Under the pieces are notes generated by a model. It ran no database searches, was not told where the DNA came from, and saw only the letters and a program-made list of their open reading frames with translations. A stretch of DNA of 64,000 bases from Axinella damicornis (lineage: Eukaryota; Porifera; Demospongiae; Axinellida; Axinellidae): the NCBI GenBank assembly GCA_963931865.1, contig OZ007515.1, positions 6,756,493-6,820,492 of the forward strand. Direction: 5' to 3'. Shown piece by piece: positions 32,346 through 43,961 of the stretch. The position numbers and the translations under genes were made by a program. Position 1 is the stretch's first letter. Every line of letters begins with the position of its first letter.

Positions 32346-33203
32346 TGTACATGTACAGTACAGATCACAGCTAAGTTAACAAATACTCGCGTGTGGCGTG
32401 TGATTTACACGCGTGTGGCGAGTAATTAACGCGCGAGTGCATGGTGTAAAACTTGCGTGTACTCGCGAGTGTAAACACACGCGAATAATTTTAGCGAGTG
32501 CGCGTGTGTACTCGCGAGTGTGCGCGTTCTATATTTCTTTCTCGGGCAGCGATGTCAAACGGCTTTATGCCGCTCCAGGTGATTGGTAAGTACTCTCCCG
32601 CTCTGTAACTATCGTGCTAAGATGTTGAGCGTTGTTGTGGGCAGCTGTTTGAGCAGCGCTGAGTTGGCATTGGCCGTTCAAAGAAAAGGCTTATGCCGCC
32701 TTTGTTCTGTGGTTACCTGCAGTAGCGCTCGTGTCGTGAGTCACTATTGGTCTCCCCCATCCAGCAGCAGAGTAAGCAGCAGCAGACTTCAGCATCTTCC
32801 AAGAAAATGACCGCTTTTGTTCAGCATCTCGAACATCAGTCCAGCACGCAACTCACTTAAGTATTTTACCCCGCACTACCCTTGCCCTTGTGTCTGCACT
32901 GATGCGCCCCATGCTGTCTCATTCGTGTTATAACTCGCAACTATCTCTGCTCTCTTTCGTCCTGGTTCTCTCTCGGTACTCGCTTCCGTCTTCACTAATA
33001 AAAGGTCACTCAAAAGGTCACACGTGTTCTGTTCACGTGTACTCGACGGGTACGAGTACTCGTGAGTCACACGCGAGGGCGGAGCTCGTCACTCGCGAGG
33101 CACACGCACGTGTGTGACGTGTACTCGCGTGTACGCACCTACTAACTCGCGAGTCACACGCGCGAGTGTGTTAACTTAGCTGTGATCTGTACTGTACATA
33201 TAG
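32346..33203. mobile_element. ~860-bp element with CTCGCGAGT-rich inverted ends
   Basis: Outer arms TGTACAGTACAGATCACAGC TAAGTTAAC and complement at 33163-33203. Both inner arms are arrays of CACGCGAGTA / CTCGCGAGTGT. The middle has a possible tiny spliced ORF: an ATG at 32551 (MSNGFMPLQ) and, after CCATCCAG at 32763, QQSKQQQTSASSKKMTAFVQ and a stop at 32861. This may be the shrunken coding part of an autonomous parent. Confidence 0.75.
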
Positions 33204-34282
33204 CAGAGATTGCCTCGTTCCCAGGCCTCCATGCCCAGCTTTTGTCACTTGCATTGTGAAAAACGGGGATAAGGCTTCGATGGATTTCTCACATGATGCA
33301 TGCCGCGACCGTCATAAAACATTATTGTTCAAGTCCACTACATGCGGTGGCTATGATTACGTATGAAGACGGGTCAACGGCCAGAAGAAAGCCTGTAGTG
33401 AAGATATATTGCTCCGAAGCAAGAGAGCATAACTTTTAAACAGTGTTGATAGAAAACAGTGTGTGTTGAGAGTTTTAGCTTCTGTATACGTATACGTACC
33501 TGCCATACTTAAGAAACGTCACAGATGTCTACATGTCAATATAGTAGTGAAGGCTGGGCAGTATCCGAAAACGGTCAAAGCTTTTGATTCAGCATTGTTG
33601 GAAGCAAGTGTGTGACCGAAGAGGGCTATTGCTGACTGAACCATTCAGTGTTTCTGTTTCCGCTAGCAATGTTGTTGTATGCATTAGCCGTGAAAGTTAG
33701 TTGGCTGAAAGACCATGAACTTTGCAAAGGATGATTTTAGTATGACATTGTATATTCTCTGCATCTAGGCTATCTAATTGTTTCACTTTGTTGTCTAATT
33801 GATTTGCACTATAACTTTGCATTGTACGTATATTGTGATTTGCACTGATAAGTGATCATAGGCTGGTAGGCCCGGGCGGCGTGGCACAGCTTATAAGGGA
33901 AGCTTGGGGTGGGGCCTGAGCATAAATTTGCGATGTAGACTACCAGTACGCGGTAGATGTACATGTGTATACCTCAGGCCTCTGCTGGATGCCGTCTGCA
34001 GTTTCAAGTTCGTAGCTCATGCTCCGTTCAGTGTGGAGTGTCTATAGCTAGTTTGTTGTACGTATATAGACTACGACACAACGTTGAGCCAATTGTCGTT
34101 CATTGCTGTCGACACTGAGTTTCAAGTTCGTGGTAGCCTCCTTCCCAGTCCCACGCCCAGCTTTTCGTCGCTTCCATACTGAGCCCATTCATTCACGGCA
34201 ATCTAGAGTTTCAAGTTTGTAGTACGTAGTTTGTAGCACCGGTGTAAAACGTAGCAGACTACGGACACCCTGAGAACACAAC
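33204..34282. other. FEN1 intron 3, middle part: repeat fragments only
   Basis: Contains a degenerate TAGCCTC foldback (33215-33275) and two GAGTTTCAAGTTCGTGG-type blocks near 34000-34230 that reappear, with a GGGTGGGGCCTG block (33905), at 62935-63000 and 63180-63210. A larger dispersed repeat is likely. Confidence 0.5.
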
Positions 34283-34387
34283 TATGTGGGGCTCGCTCAG
34301 GCTCGCCCCAATAATATGTACATTCCAGGAGGGTGACCCTCCTGACTCCTTAATAATTGGGGCGAGCCTGAGCGAGCCCCACATAGA
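34283..34387. repeat. Perfect palindrome made of two facing R2 ends
   Basis: CTATGTGGGGCTCGCTCAGG … and its exact complement face each other around ~40 bp that includes GGAGGGTGACCCTCC. The right arm is also the left end of the R2 copy at 34353, so two R2 ends abut head-to-head. Confidence 0.85.
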
Positions 34388-35148
34388 CGAGTTTGCTGTG
34401 AATTTTCCATATCTATCTATCGTACGTCGTGCCGTAAATCACTTCCTGCTCGTATTTTGCGTGTCATTGCGTCATGCGTTAATTCAAACTACAAACGAAC
34501 TCAAGTCACCATAATTTGCAACGTCAACGACATAGACACGAACCATGAACGGTCTACCTCAACAAGGATGGAGTGCGCGGTGAGGGGCTATACAAAGCAT
34601 TTCATGAAGACGGGGAGAGTGCTTCAAGCGATCTCATGTCCTGCGTGCAGAGCACATCATGGTGTGCATTAGCTAGCTAGCTAGCATGCATGCAGGCTTT
34701 AATAGCTATAAACCATCACAGTGTGTTAGACTGCTGCTTCAGCTATTGCCAGAGGATGGGAACTTGACTGGTCTGCGCTCCGTAACACTTACCTCACTGT
34801 GACATGCAGGCAAGACACAGATCTGGCATCAGCAGAGAATGAGAAAGTCACGGCGCCCTCCGGTGGTGATAACAAAGACAGAGAGGTCTCCTGGACCTAG
34901 CTACCTACCAGACTGCTTCGGCTAACCTGATTCGCAGTTGCTGTGAAGTGCATGGGTGTATTTTAGTGTCATAACTTCTGTGTCCTTAAGTCATGCTATG
35001 CTCTCTGTCACATTCAGATAACATGCACTGACAGTCATGCACATGCATCTGCTCCATGTAGGAACACATGCTCATGCAACTGCTCCATGCACATTCGACA
35101 ACAGTACTCGCTCAGGCTCGCCCCACAATGTTCTGCATTCGTCTAGTA
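34353..35148. mobile_element. R2 MITE copy, longest
   Basis: Left end ATTGGGGCGAGCCTGAGCGA at 34357 and right end GCTCAGGCTCGCCCCACAAT at 35110-35130. The right interior is duplicated (two GACTGCTTCGGCTAACCTGA / CTGCTGCTTCAGCTATTGCC-like blocks). It ends 135 bp before FEN1 exon 4. Confidence 0.78.
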
Positions 35149-35282
35149 TATTTAGTGTGCAACGTACCTGTTAGTAACCAGAAATCAAGCAGCCAGTCAG
35201 ATAATATGTTCTAAAATGGTAAGAATCCATGAAATGAATGTTCTCACGAGATAGTAATCTCACCCGAGTTGTTCTCTTGTAG

Positions 35283-35325
35283 GTATGTATTTGATGGTAA
35301 ACCGCCGCACCTGAAGTCTGGAGAG
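35283..35325 (+). CDS. FEN1: FEN1 exon 4 (catalytic D86)
   Basis: This 43-bp microexon has a TTCTCTTGTAG acceptor and a GTAATA donor. It completes V82 and encodes YVFDGKPPHLKSGE. The FDGKPP motif carries metal ligand D86. Confidence 0.96.
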
Positions 35326-35759
35326 GTAATATGAACTGCATGCTCTACACTGTACTAACTCATAATTATGCCAAGGTCAACATGCAGCTTGTATTAAGCT
35401 ATTGGAGTACACCGTGGTGCCGAGAAATTGGTATGCTAAGAAAGCTGTCCAGAATCATTTCAACTTTGTACGTGATGTCATGCACATTCATGCACATTGA
35501 TTGGGGTGAGCTGTCTTGGTTGTACGTACATGTATGTATGTATGAGCTGGTGGACTTAATTTGTCACAGTTTGAACTGCGAACACGTTGTAAACCTAGCC
35601 TCGAACACAGGCGTGGAGGAGGGGGAAAAGAGCGCCTGGTATCCACTGCGAACACGTTGTAAACCTAGAACTGAAAAGAACTTGCAGGAGAGAGGTATAT
35701 TAGTCTTAAACCTACGTACATCCACGTTGGAAGCATCCCCCCCCCACATGACTGAGCAT

Positions 35760-36300
35760 TAAATCACTTATTGCACACTTTGGTGTGCATTATCTAGATA
35801 ATGCGTCAAAGATTGACAGCTGTTTCAGGTCAGTGAGTTGCACTAAGTAGTTTAGATACCAGTTTGCAGTGCATTACGGGCTTAAGTGCACTTGGGCAAA
35901 TTAGTTAACGGTCTCGGGCGGATAATGCACTCGCCTTCGGCTCGTGCATTGTCTCGCCCTCGACCATTAACTAGATTGCGCTCGTGCATTAAAACCAGTA
36001 ATGCACTGCAAACTGGTATTTAAGTTATGTTTAGATACCACTTTGCAGTGCGTTACGGATTTTAGTGCACGAGGGCAATCTAGTTAACAGTCGAGGGCGA
36101 GATAATGCACGAGCCGAAGGCGAGTGCATTATCCGCCCTCGACCATTAACTAGATTGCCCGAGTGCACTAAAGCCTGTAATGCACTGCAAACTGGTATCT
36201 AAACTACTTAATGCAACTCACTGACCCGAGACAGCCTTTGATCTTTGAAAAGTGTGCATTATCTAGATAATGCACACTGAAGTGTGCATTAAGCGATTTA
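35760..36300. mobile_element. 541-bp palindrome-within-palindrome element
   Basis: Outer arms AAATCACTTATTGCACACTT…GCATTATCTAGATAATGC pair with 36251-36300. Inside, two more inverted modules (TTTAGATACCAGTTTGCAGT…GTTAAC…GCACTCGCCTTCGGC) each fold on themselves and on each other, with AGTTTGCAGTGCATTAC occurring four times. It lies in FEN1 intron 4, 189 bp before exon 5. Confidence 0.85.
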
Positions 36301-36488
36301 GTATTATACTTCGTCATGTGATCGATTCTGAGGCGTCTGATTCGTTGAGGGTCACGTGAGTAGCACTAAGTATTACTTGTGATTCAGTGAGCATGCTGTA
36401 TTAAATGATGACACTTTGCTGTTAGTAATAATTTTTAGTGCAGTAGCTAGATATGAACATGGTGTTTTCTTGCCACCTATTCCACCAG

Positions 36489-36552
36489 CTTGCAAAGAGA
36501 GCCGAGAGGAGAGCTGAGGCAGAGAAGGGTCTTGAGAAGGCACAAGAACAGG
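36489..36552 (+). CDS. FEN1: FEN1 exon 5 (helical gateway/arch)
   Basis: The 64-bp exon encodes LAKRAERRAEAEKGLEKAQ followed by EQ. It contains K93 and R100 (LAKRAERR), the basic arch residues that steer the scissile phosphate in FEN1. Acceptor CCACCAG, donor GTACGT. Confidence 0.96.
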
Positions 36553-36830
36553 GTACGTACGTATGGGATTGTACTTTCAGGCTATTTGTACATGCACTAC
36601 CCCAAAGTCCATTACAGGATAATTCCAACGATTTTCTATATTGCCTTAGGGTCACTGCAAGCCAGTTACATGTATGTAGCAGTTAGTTTCTTCAATGCAC
36701 TGTCATGACGCCAGGTGTACCTCCGTTTCTGTTTCCAATTCCATTTCCATTTCAATCTCCTTTCCCGTTTCCATTTCCATGTTGTTCCACTACTCCAAGT
36801 GTGATGGTGTGTCTTGTTTCTGCTCGACAG

Positions 36831-36868
36831 GTGACACTGAAAGTATGGAAAAGTTTCAGAAAAGACTG
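36831..36868 (+). CDS. FEN1: FEN1 exon 6 (38-bp microexon, arch)
   Basis: Acceptor GCTCGACAG, donor GTAAGT. The exon completes a Gly codon and encodes DTESMEKFQKRL (residues 119-130), matching the VEKFTKRL part of the helical cap. The preceding intron, 278 bp, is the shortest in the gene. Confidence 0.95.
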
Positions 36869-37970
36869 GTAAGTTGCACTCGATCTGCATGAGATCTTTA
36901 GGATACAATGATCAAAAACTCCTAAATACATGTTAGCCTGTACTATTGCTGATACCATACTACGTACCTGAATGTGGCCTCTATATGCCACTATAGTGAT
37001 CAGGACTAACTTTCCTGCAGACACCTAGTAAATTCAGATGTGGAATGTACAGAACACAGTACAATGGTCATATTTTTGCCCATAATAATTCAAGCCTTCT
37101 GTCCCCCACTGTTGACCTCCATGTATTTTCAGCTGGTTTTATATATGGCTGGGGCCCAGGATTGACTCCGTGTACCACTTTTCCCATTGCATGATGAATT
37201 TGTGTGAGCAACTTATATTCTACAGAATTCGAACCTCAGAACCGCTAAGTAGCTGTGTGCGTGCCTGCAGTGCACAGAATACATTTGCACAGCTGTAGTC
37301 ACCAACTGGACTATCGAATATGTTCGAATATGTTCAAGCATTAACCGTGTGTCTGTCTGTCTGTGTGTGCTTGTGTCAGTATAACTGCAGTGGGATGTTT
37401 TGAAGGTGGGACTAGACTACAGTGATGTGTGCAACTTAAGTCCGTCGGTACATACGGGTAGTGATTACAATATCAATTCGTTAATATGTTTGCAGCACGC
37501 GTGTGTGTGAGTAATGGAAGCTGGGTGGGACACATTATAAGACTATACAGTCGAATCACCAGCGTACCGGAAGTACATACCCGTGCATAATGCAGTGTTT
37601 GCCTCGCAAACACCAGTTAACAGGCTGCACTCTTGGACCGCACACAGGGTTGGTTAGTGGGGGCCTCCCCACTCGTGCCACAATTGTACAAGGGTGCTTA
37701 GTCTATTAACGTGCGGTAGAGGTTAATGTACCACCACGTGGCGGGTCACGTGGTGCGCCTGCCATCTACGGATCACGGGATCTGCCTCGTGGTGTAATCA
37801 GAAGCGGTCAGCAATCCAGTATCCAGCAGCTACTCGCTACTTGCAGCAGTTTCTCGCAATTGCAGATATACTCCCCCTCCCCCCCTCCCAATTTTCCACT
37901 CTATAGATGGAGGGCCTGTGGTCGGCACGTAATCCAGCAACGGCGTATCCTTGGAGCTGTAGTATATAAC
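36869..37970. other. FEN1 intron 6, left part: no gene recognised
   Basis: Mostly unique sequence. A block at 37335-37430 (TTAACCGTGTGTCTGTCTGT, CAGTGGGATGTTTTGAAGGT, GGGACTAGACTA) also occurs at 14818-14895, so it is a dispersed repeat. Confidence 0.5.
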
Positions 37971-38358
37971 TTCGGCGGTTGCCACTATATGTAGCTCTAT
38001 CACCGCGGTTTACTAATTGCTCTACCATTAGTCAGCCGCTCTACCAATGTCAGCCTCTGTATTCATTGGTTACCAATCCCACCACCGCTATTTACCGTTA
38101 TACCTGCCAGTTGCTGGCCTCTCATCATGCTCAGCCATTGCATCATACGGATTCACAAGTTCCTAGCCATGGCATCATACTATTGCATCATATTTTTTGC
38201 CAACCATTGGCCATAGCTTCACATGTTGTGCTGGCTATTGCATCATACTTGCCAGTTGCTAGCCATGGCAGCATATCGCGCCAATTGCAGGCCAGTGCAT
38301 CATGCCATTGCATCAGACTTAGCCAGCAGCTAGCTACCTCATCCTACGATAACCTCAT

Positions 38359-38880
38359 ACTGTGCCAGTTGCTGGCCATTGCATCATACTCTGCCAGTTG
38401 CTGGCCATTGCATCATACAGTGCCAGTTGCTGGCTATTGCATCATACAGAGCCAGTTGCTGGCCATTGCATCATACAGTGCCAGTCGCTGGCCATTGCAT
38501 CATACAGTGCCAGTTGCTGGCCATTGCATCATACTCTGCCAGTTGCTGGCCATTGCATCATACAGTGCCAGTTGCTGGCCATTGCGTCACACAATGCCAG
38601 TTGCTGGCCATTGCGTCATACTGTGCCAGTTGCTGGCCATTGCGTCATCCTCTGCCAGTTGCTGGCCATTGCTCATACTGTGCCAGTTGCTGGCCATTTC
38701 ATCATACTGTGCCAGTTGCTGGCCATTGCGTCATCCTCTGCCAGTTGCTGGCCATTGCTCATACTGTGCCAGTTGCTGGCCATTGCATCATACTGTGCCA
38801 GTTGCTGGCCACTGTGTCATACTGTGCCAGCTGCTGGCCATTGCATCATACAGCGCCAGTTGCTGGCCATTGCGTAATAC
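38359..38880 (+). repeat. 29-bp minisatellite, ~18 copies, in FEN1 intron 6
   Basis: The unit is TGCCAGTTGCTGGCCATTGC plus ATCATACNN, with few substitutions and some one- or two-base gaps. Related degenerate units extend back to ~38100. Because 29 is not a multiple of 3, each frame reads all three translations in turn, and no unit contains a stop. This produces the misleading 350-, 238- and 171-codon ORFs here. Confidence 0.92.
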
Positions 38881-40394
38881 TTTGCTGGGTGCTGGCCGTT
38901 TTGACCGGTCATTTGACCCGCCATTTGCAGCCATGCATTGCATATTGGCTTTATACACCACTCCTTGCCAGCTGCTTGCCATGTCATCACTCCACACCAA
39001 TTGCCCCTTGCTGGCTGTTGTGGGCGCTTAAGCTTGCAAGTACTAGGCCCAATTACGTATACGACTATAACCTAACGAGTTGCAGTTTGCAGTAACTCAG
39101 ATGCATAACTCAACGCAGATCTGCCTATCGCTCTCTACGTAACTGCTTGCTGGTCACTGCAGCTTGCAAGCCCGACCACAGGTTCCGCCCTTGCCCGGTC
39201 CCAAATTACTCGCATGCGCCGTTATACCTAATAGTGCTACGCCTGTTAATTGAATTATTTGCTACGCGTCTGGTGTACAGAGCGCGTTGCTCAACTTGAC
39301 CTTTGACTGCCTTGGTTACAAAACGTCACCGCGCTTCAACAGGAAGCAACTTCAGGTCCCCCACGGAGTGCTCACGCGTGTAGGAGCGGCGGCTCTACAT
39401 ATCAGTGCAAGTTGGAGGTGCCTAACAGCTTGTATGCCAAAGTTCCAGCTAAGACAGCCAGGAGAGGGAGGTTTTGGGTAAGCTGAACATGACCTGGGGC
39501 CATTTCCAGCTTCCCGGAGATTCAGGCAAAGGAATGGTAATTTTTAATGGTGTTGATAGTACACTTTCAAGGAATATACAATGAATGCCTGTGTCCCACT
39601 CTGTGCTTGGGAGATATGAGGGACTGAATTGCATGCAATTTCAGTGCTCGTAGTGGTAGCTAACTAGACAGGACAAAAAAAAATTCTAATGCTGAAGGAC
39701 TTCTATTAGCATGCTTGTGTTGATTCCACAGCATGGCTTCAATGTAGCTCCAGGAATGCCACGAGGGTCCTTGCGGGCTGTGTCATTGTCAATCCAGCAA
39801 GTTCACACATGCCAAGGGGCTTGATGTCCTGCAGTACCAGTTCGTATGTGAGGTAGAGAACACAAACGTCGATAAGTCCACTTGTATAGGCTATGCATAC
39901 TCTACAGCTACGTACACAGAAATGCACACCATGGTGGAAGCAGTGTTCTAGGCAGAATACAGGAAAGTGCAGCATACAAAGTTGTGAAGATAACGCACCA
40001 GTCTACTCGTATTGCTACGGCAGCAGAAATTAAAGTAATAGACCCGTTGCAGCTGACGTCATCAATTCGAGATGAAATGAGCACCAACATGGCGGCTATT
40101 TAGCGTTTTTGGAGATAGCAGCTTCTATGGCGATCTCGGTAAACACAATCATGCACCAACAATGCTTCTAGTATGTGTTGAATCGGTCGAAATGTGATAG
40201 CTACGTAGGCTATTAAAGCTATATAAACGCTTACCAGTGACACAGGACACGTTTTGATCGATATTGCATATAAAGCCAATGTATTTCGGTACACCAAGAT
40301 GGCGGCTTCCGGATAGTATACGGAAATTCCATGGAAAATGACGTAACTGCAACGGGTCTTTAGGGAGTATAGTCCACACACATCTCTCACAAAT
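38881..40394. other. FEN1 intron 6, middle part: nothing recognised
   Basis: No domain, splice-compatible exon or clear repeat found. ORFs are short and of unremarkable composition. Confidence 0.4.
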
Positions 40395-41590
40395 ACCGTA
40401 GTCGCGTGTTATTAGGCGCACCTCACCTATAAGTGCATCTTTACTGTTAGACGCACTGTTAGATGCATCTTCACTATAATTCATGCAGCCCATACCAATT
40501 CTTATGCTGCCTAAGAACAAAGTTGGTGTTGGACTCAAGACCCAGGTTAGACACTGAGACCAAGGGATCTAGAAACCCGAGAGCCCTGGGCTGTAGAGTC
40601 CCGAGTGCAGCAAGGGCGCTACTAAAGGGCCCGAGGGTTTCAAAATCACAGTGTCTAACCAATTTAGAGTATAGCAACAGTAACTACGCTAGTGCTTCAG
40701 TTGTCAACAAAAGAACCTACGAGTCGGAGGTCCTTTTCAACGAAATAACAGACTGGAAACGAGTAAGGCAAATACTAGTGCTGTGTGCCCTTGCTGCGCT
40801 TGGGACGCTACAGCCCAGGGCCCTCGGGTTTCTAAATCGCGTAGATCCCTTGGTCTCAGTGTCAAACCTATATAGGGTTCACCCCGTACAACCATGATTG
40901 ACATATACCACTTGATGCGGTTGACCCTACTGATTAGCCAGAGCCTGTCACTGGCAGATTTCAATTCAAACTCAATGCCATTGAGCAGAGTACCCTGGGT
41001 ACACTGCAGACTGACCTTTGCCACTCGATTGTGCTTTGTGCATACAACTCCAGCTACACGTTTCCTGCGCTTCCATCACTGATAAACTGCATGAGAAAAC
41101 AATCAGCAGATAAGGATGTATCAAACATGACATGCGCAGAATTTGTCAGTCCAAACACACTCTTACACTCCTATTGGTGTAGTCAATCGAATACACCAAG
41201 TATAGCCCACCGCCGCCACTATTTGATCACTCCCAGTATGAAATACAGCGGGGGAAGGCCTGGGAGATCTGGTCATGTGCGATGACATCAGGTAGACAGA
41301 TGGTACACACACAAGGGGGGCGGGGGCATTATATACCTGTCACGTCGATCCGTCCCAGCCATGTCGCAACTGTGTCTTTATACATCAACGTTCACAGGCA
41401 GTGACATGATGGTCCTCTTCGCCATTCAACTGCACTGTGTGCGCTTCGAGCTAGCTGCCATGCTGCCGTTATAATCGCGTTACGCAAATTAGTCCCTGGA
41501 GTGCGACGCATTATTGGAAATTATCGGTTTGAGACATTGAATTTAGACGCAGAATTAGAAAGGACGCATAATTAGAGCGCCTACGGTAAT
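40395..41590. mobile_element. Candidate element with TACCGTAG / CTACGGTA ends
   Basis: Left TACCGTAGTCGCGTGTTATT AGGCGC and right AGAGCGCCTACGGTA suggest a ~1.2-kb element. Nested within, an inverted pair (40546-40665 versus 40780-40875, GACCAAGGGATCTAGAAACC arms) forms another MITE. Confidence 0.55.
40546..40876. mobile_element. MITE with ~110-bp inverted repeats
   Basis: TTAGACACTGAGACCAAGGG, GAGCCCTGGGCTGTAG and GCAAGGGCG are inverted at the other end as CGCCCTTGCTGCG-like, CTACAGCCCAGGGCCCTCGG and CCCTTGGTCTCAGTGTC. Confidence 0.8.
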
Positions 41591-43084
41591 GCAAAGATGC
41601 TGGCCTAGCAAGTCTGGGTAAGGTGTCTGGTCACCGAACGGAAACGCTCACAAGCCTACTCATGATCCAGGCATCAAACTTCTGGCAAACTCACGAGTTC
41701 CTACCACAAGCATATGAGGTATTCTACTGCTAAATTTCTCTCCCCGTGTGTTGCTAAACGTTTCAGACCATCTCCACCATGAGGCAGAGAGCAGGCTAGA
41801 GGACATCCTTACTGCAGTGGTAGCAGATCTAGGGTAATCACATTGGACAGCCAGTTGAGCACATTCCAAGACAGTGCAACTAAACCAGTCAGTCTATGGG
41901 CATAGGGCCATTTACAGCTTCCTTCAGCTACAGTCTTCATTTTATCTCCAGCAACTCTCCCATTCATTAGCTACTGCCTGATATGCATAACTCTTGTGTA
42001 CCATGTCCAAGCGCTGTTCGTTTCTTAGTTCCTTTCCGTATACCCAGTATTTGTCTAACTCCCACTGGGCAGATTCTACCCCCCTTTTGTTACTGTGGCT
42101 AGTTATTCTAAAACAATGCGTACCTTTACTGATCCATGAGAAGTCCCATCAGCTCCGGTAAAGCTTCGATATCCGCCCTACGCGCGGCTCTGACAACCTC
42201 GAAGTGACGATGATGTCTCCACGTGCATTCAGCCATTTTCATACTTCCGGTCGTGAACATGATGTAAATAAAAGTACGCGTGATCGCACGCTGGCGATTC
42301 GACTGTATAGTGACATGTGCAATCTTGGAATCCACTTCCAATAGCAAGCTACGTACTGACAGCAGGCTTGCCCAATACCCTGTACAATACGTAAGGGGCA
42401 TCTATCAGAGAACGTGGTAGCGTTCTCTATTTAGGGATGGCCAAGGAAATGTATTTTATCATACTGGTGCACTAGCAGGAAAACGGCCAAGGAAGCTACA
42501 ACCTCCCAAACCAAGCATGCAGACACAATGATACTGCCTAGCAGTTCACAAAAACACTCACAAACGTTCCTTAGAGTACACAGGAGTCGATGAACAAGTC
42601 ACTGAGAAAATTCCGATTTCGTCGTCTTCTTCCTTCTTCTTCCTCATACGAAACTTTGCGCAAGGATAGCGTACCAACTACAGCATTTTGGCTAGCTACG
42701 ATTCCTTGAAATTCTAGCACGACGCCAATTTTTGAGGCAATGAAGTCACACGTTCGCCAATTGCGCATGTGCAATCCCAAATGCAAGCACTTTTTGTGTT
42801 CTTTTGCTTGTGATGGCTGCGTTTGGTACACTAAGTGAATCCGTCGTCTGGTGGTTCCTACCACTACGAGGGATTTCTACCAAACTGTTCTTGTCAAGAT
42901 CTATCGTGACTATGCCATCATGGAGGCGTGGCTTTCTTTTCATAACGTAACTACAGTACAGAACGTCTGACCAGAACTGTGAGTGAGGCTATAGAGTTTT
43001 GAACGTATATATACTTGGAGCCATTGCAAGCACATGACCTACATGACTGCCGTCGAGCTCTCTGATCTGATGAAGGGTGAGCCC

Positions 43085-43148
43085 TAGCCTCGTTCCCAGG
43101 CTCTCTCCTCCCGCCGTTTTTTGAGGAGAGAGCCTGGGACCGAGGCTA
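43085..43148. mobile_element. TAGCCTC foldback transposon with perfect 9-bp duplication
   Basis: A 64-bp hairpin with ends TAGCCTCGTTCCCAGGCTC and GAGCCTGGGACCGAGGCTA and inner stem TCTCCTC/GAGGAGA. GGTGAGCCC flanks both sides (43076-43084, 43149-43157). It shares only its ends with the copy at 4916. Confidence 0.88.
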
Positions 43149-43581
43149 GGTGAGCCCCACCCCCAGTCCGCCCCGCAAAGACAACACTAATCATTCATCG
43201 CAACAAAAATACATGGAATAATATTAACAGAATGAAGCATCAAAGCCTGCTCAGTTCCAGTGGAAGGTCCACGTCCATCAAGAGAGAACAGGCAGTGAGG
43301 TCACGTCGTGGCAGCTTTGCTTTGTTGACATGGCCCGTAGTCTCAGGCTCGAGCCTAGGAACGAGGCTAACATGGCGATTAAGTAACAACATCTTAAAAT
43401 CTGACATCAGGGCATACATCCAGTACCCCCATACCCTTACGGTGACGTTGCACATACCATGACTAAGAAGTTACACATTTTATGCGCTAGAAAAGGTGCA
43501 CAAACTAGAGGCAAAAAAATTTCTCTGAAAGATTATAAGGATTTAGTGATCCTCACTGTCACATTCGGAATTATTCCACCT

Positions 43582-43730
43582 CTCGAAAAAGCTAAGAAAC
43601 AAGGAGAAATGCCATTAACCGGGCTCAGTCCCATCCCATACCTAAATTCTACATTTTATAATGGGATGGGACTGAGCCTGCATGGTTAATTTCTCCTTGT
43701 TTCTTAGCTTTTTCGATAATGACAGGCCAT
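43582..43730. repeat. Foldback hairpin, CTCGAAAAAGCTAAGAAAC arms
   Basis: The left arm CGAAAAAGCTAAGAAACAAG … CTCAGTCCCATCCC pairs with a right arm ending CTTGTTTCTTAGCTTTTTCG. Partial versions are at 9040-9160 and 61340-61425, always at the same place in R5. Confidence 0.8.
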
Positions 43731-43961
43731 CACTAAACCATTTTAATTCTTGGTTTTTGCCTCTAGTATATAGTGGAGTCAGTGACTGTGTTCTAATGGC
43801 CACAAGTAGTACAGCTGCTATAGCTGATGTGTACGTACATGTAGGTGGAAATTGATTGTATGTACATGTATGTACTTCCACATTATTATACCTGTATACT
43901 CTGTGTTGGAATTTGTAGCTTGGTCACTTAATTATACCGAACCTTTTGCTTCCTGCTTCAG

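Larger units (their letters stand above)
42403..43735 (+). mobile_element. R5 dispersed repeat, copy 2 (empty site for R1)
   Basis: Starts ATCAGAGAACGTGGTAGCGT. Shares the order of blocks with copy 1, but runs uninterrupted through the R1 insertion point (~42645-42665). A TAGCCTC foldback (43085-43148) and a CTCGAAAAAGCTAAGAAACA hairpin (43582-43730) are nested. Confidence 0.75.

Noticed and set aside
38359..38880. CRISPR-like array (29-bp repeats)
   Set aside because: The units are directly abutting with no unique spacers, in a eukaryotic intron, with no cas genes.
37979..39031. 350-codon ORF as a protein gene
   Set aside because: It is the 29-bp minisatellite read in cycling frames; equally long ORFs exist in the other frames.
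39287..39481. Possible host exon (MLNLTFDCLGYK…)
   Set aside because: No splice context consistent with FEN1 and no recognisable domain.
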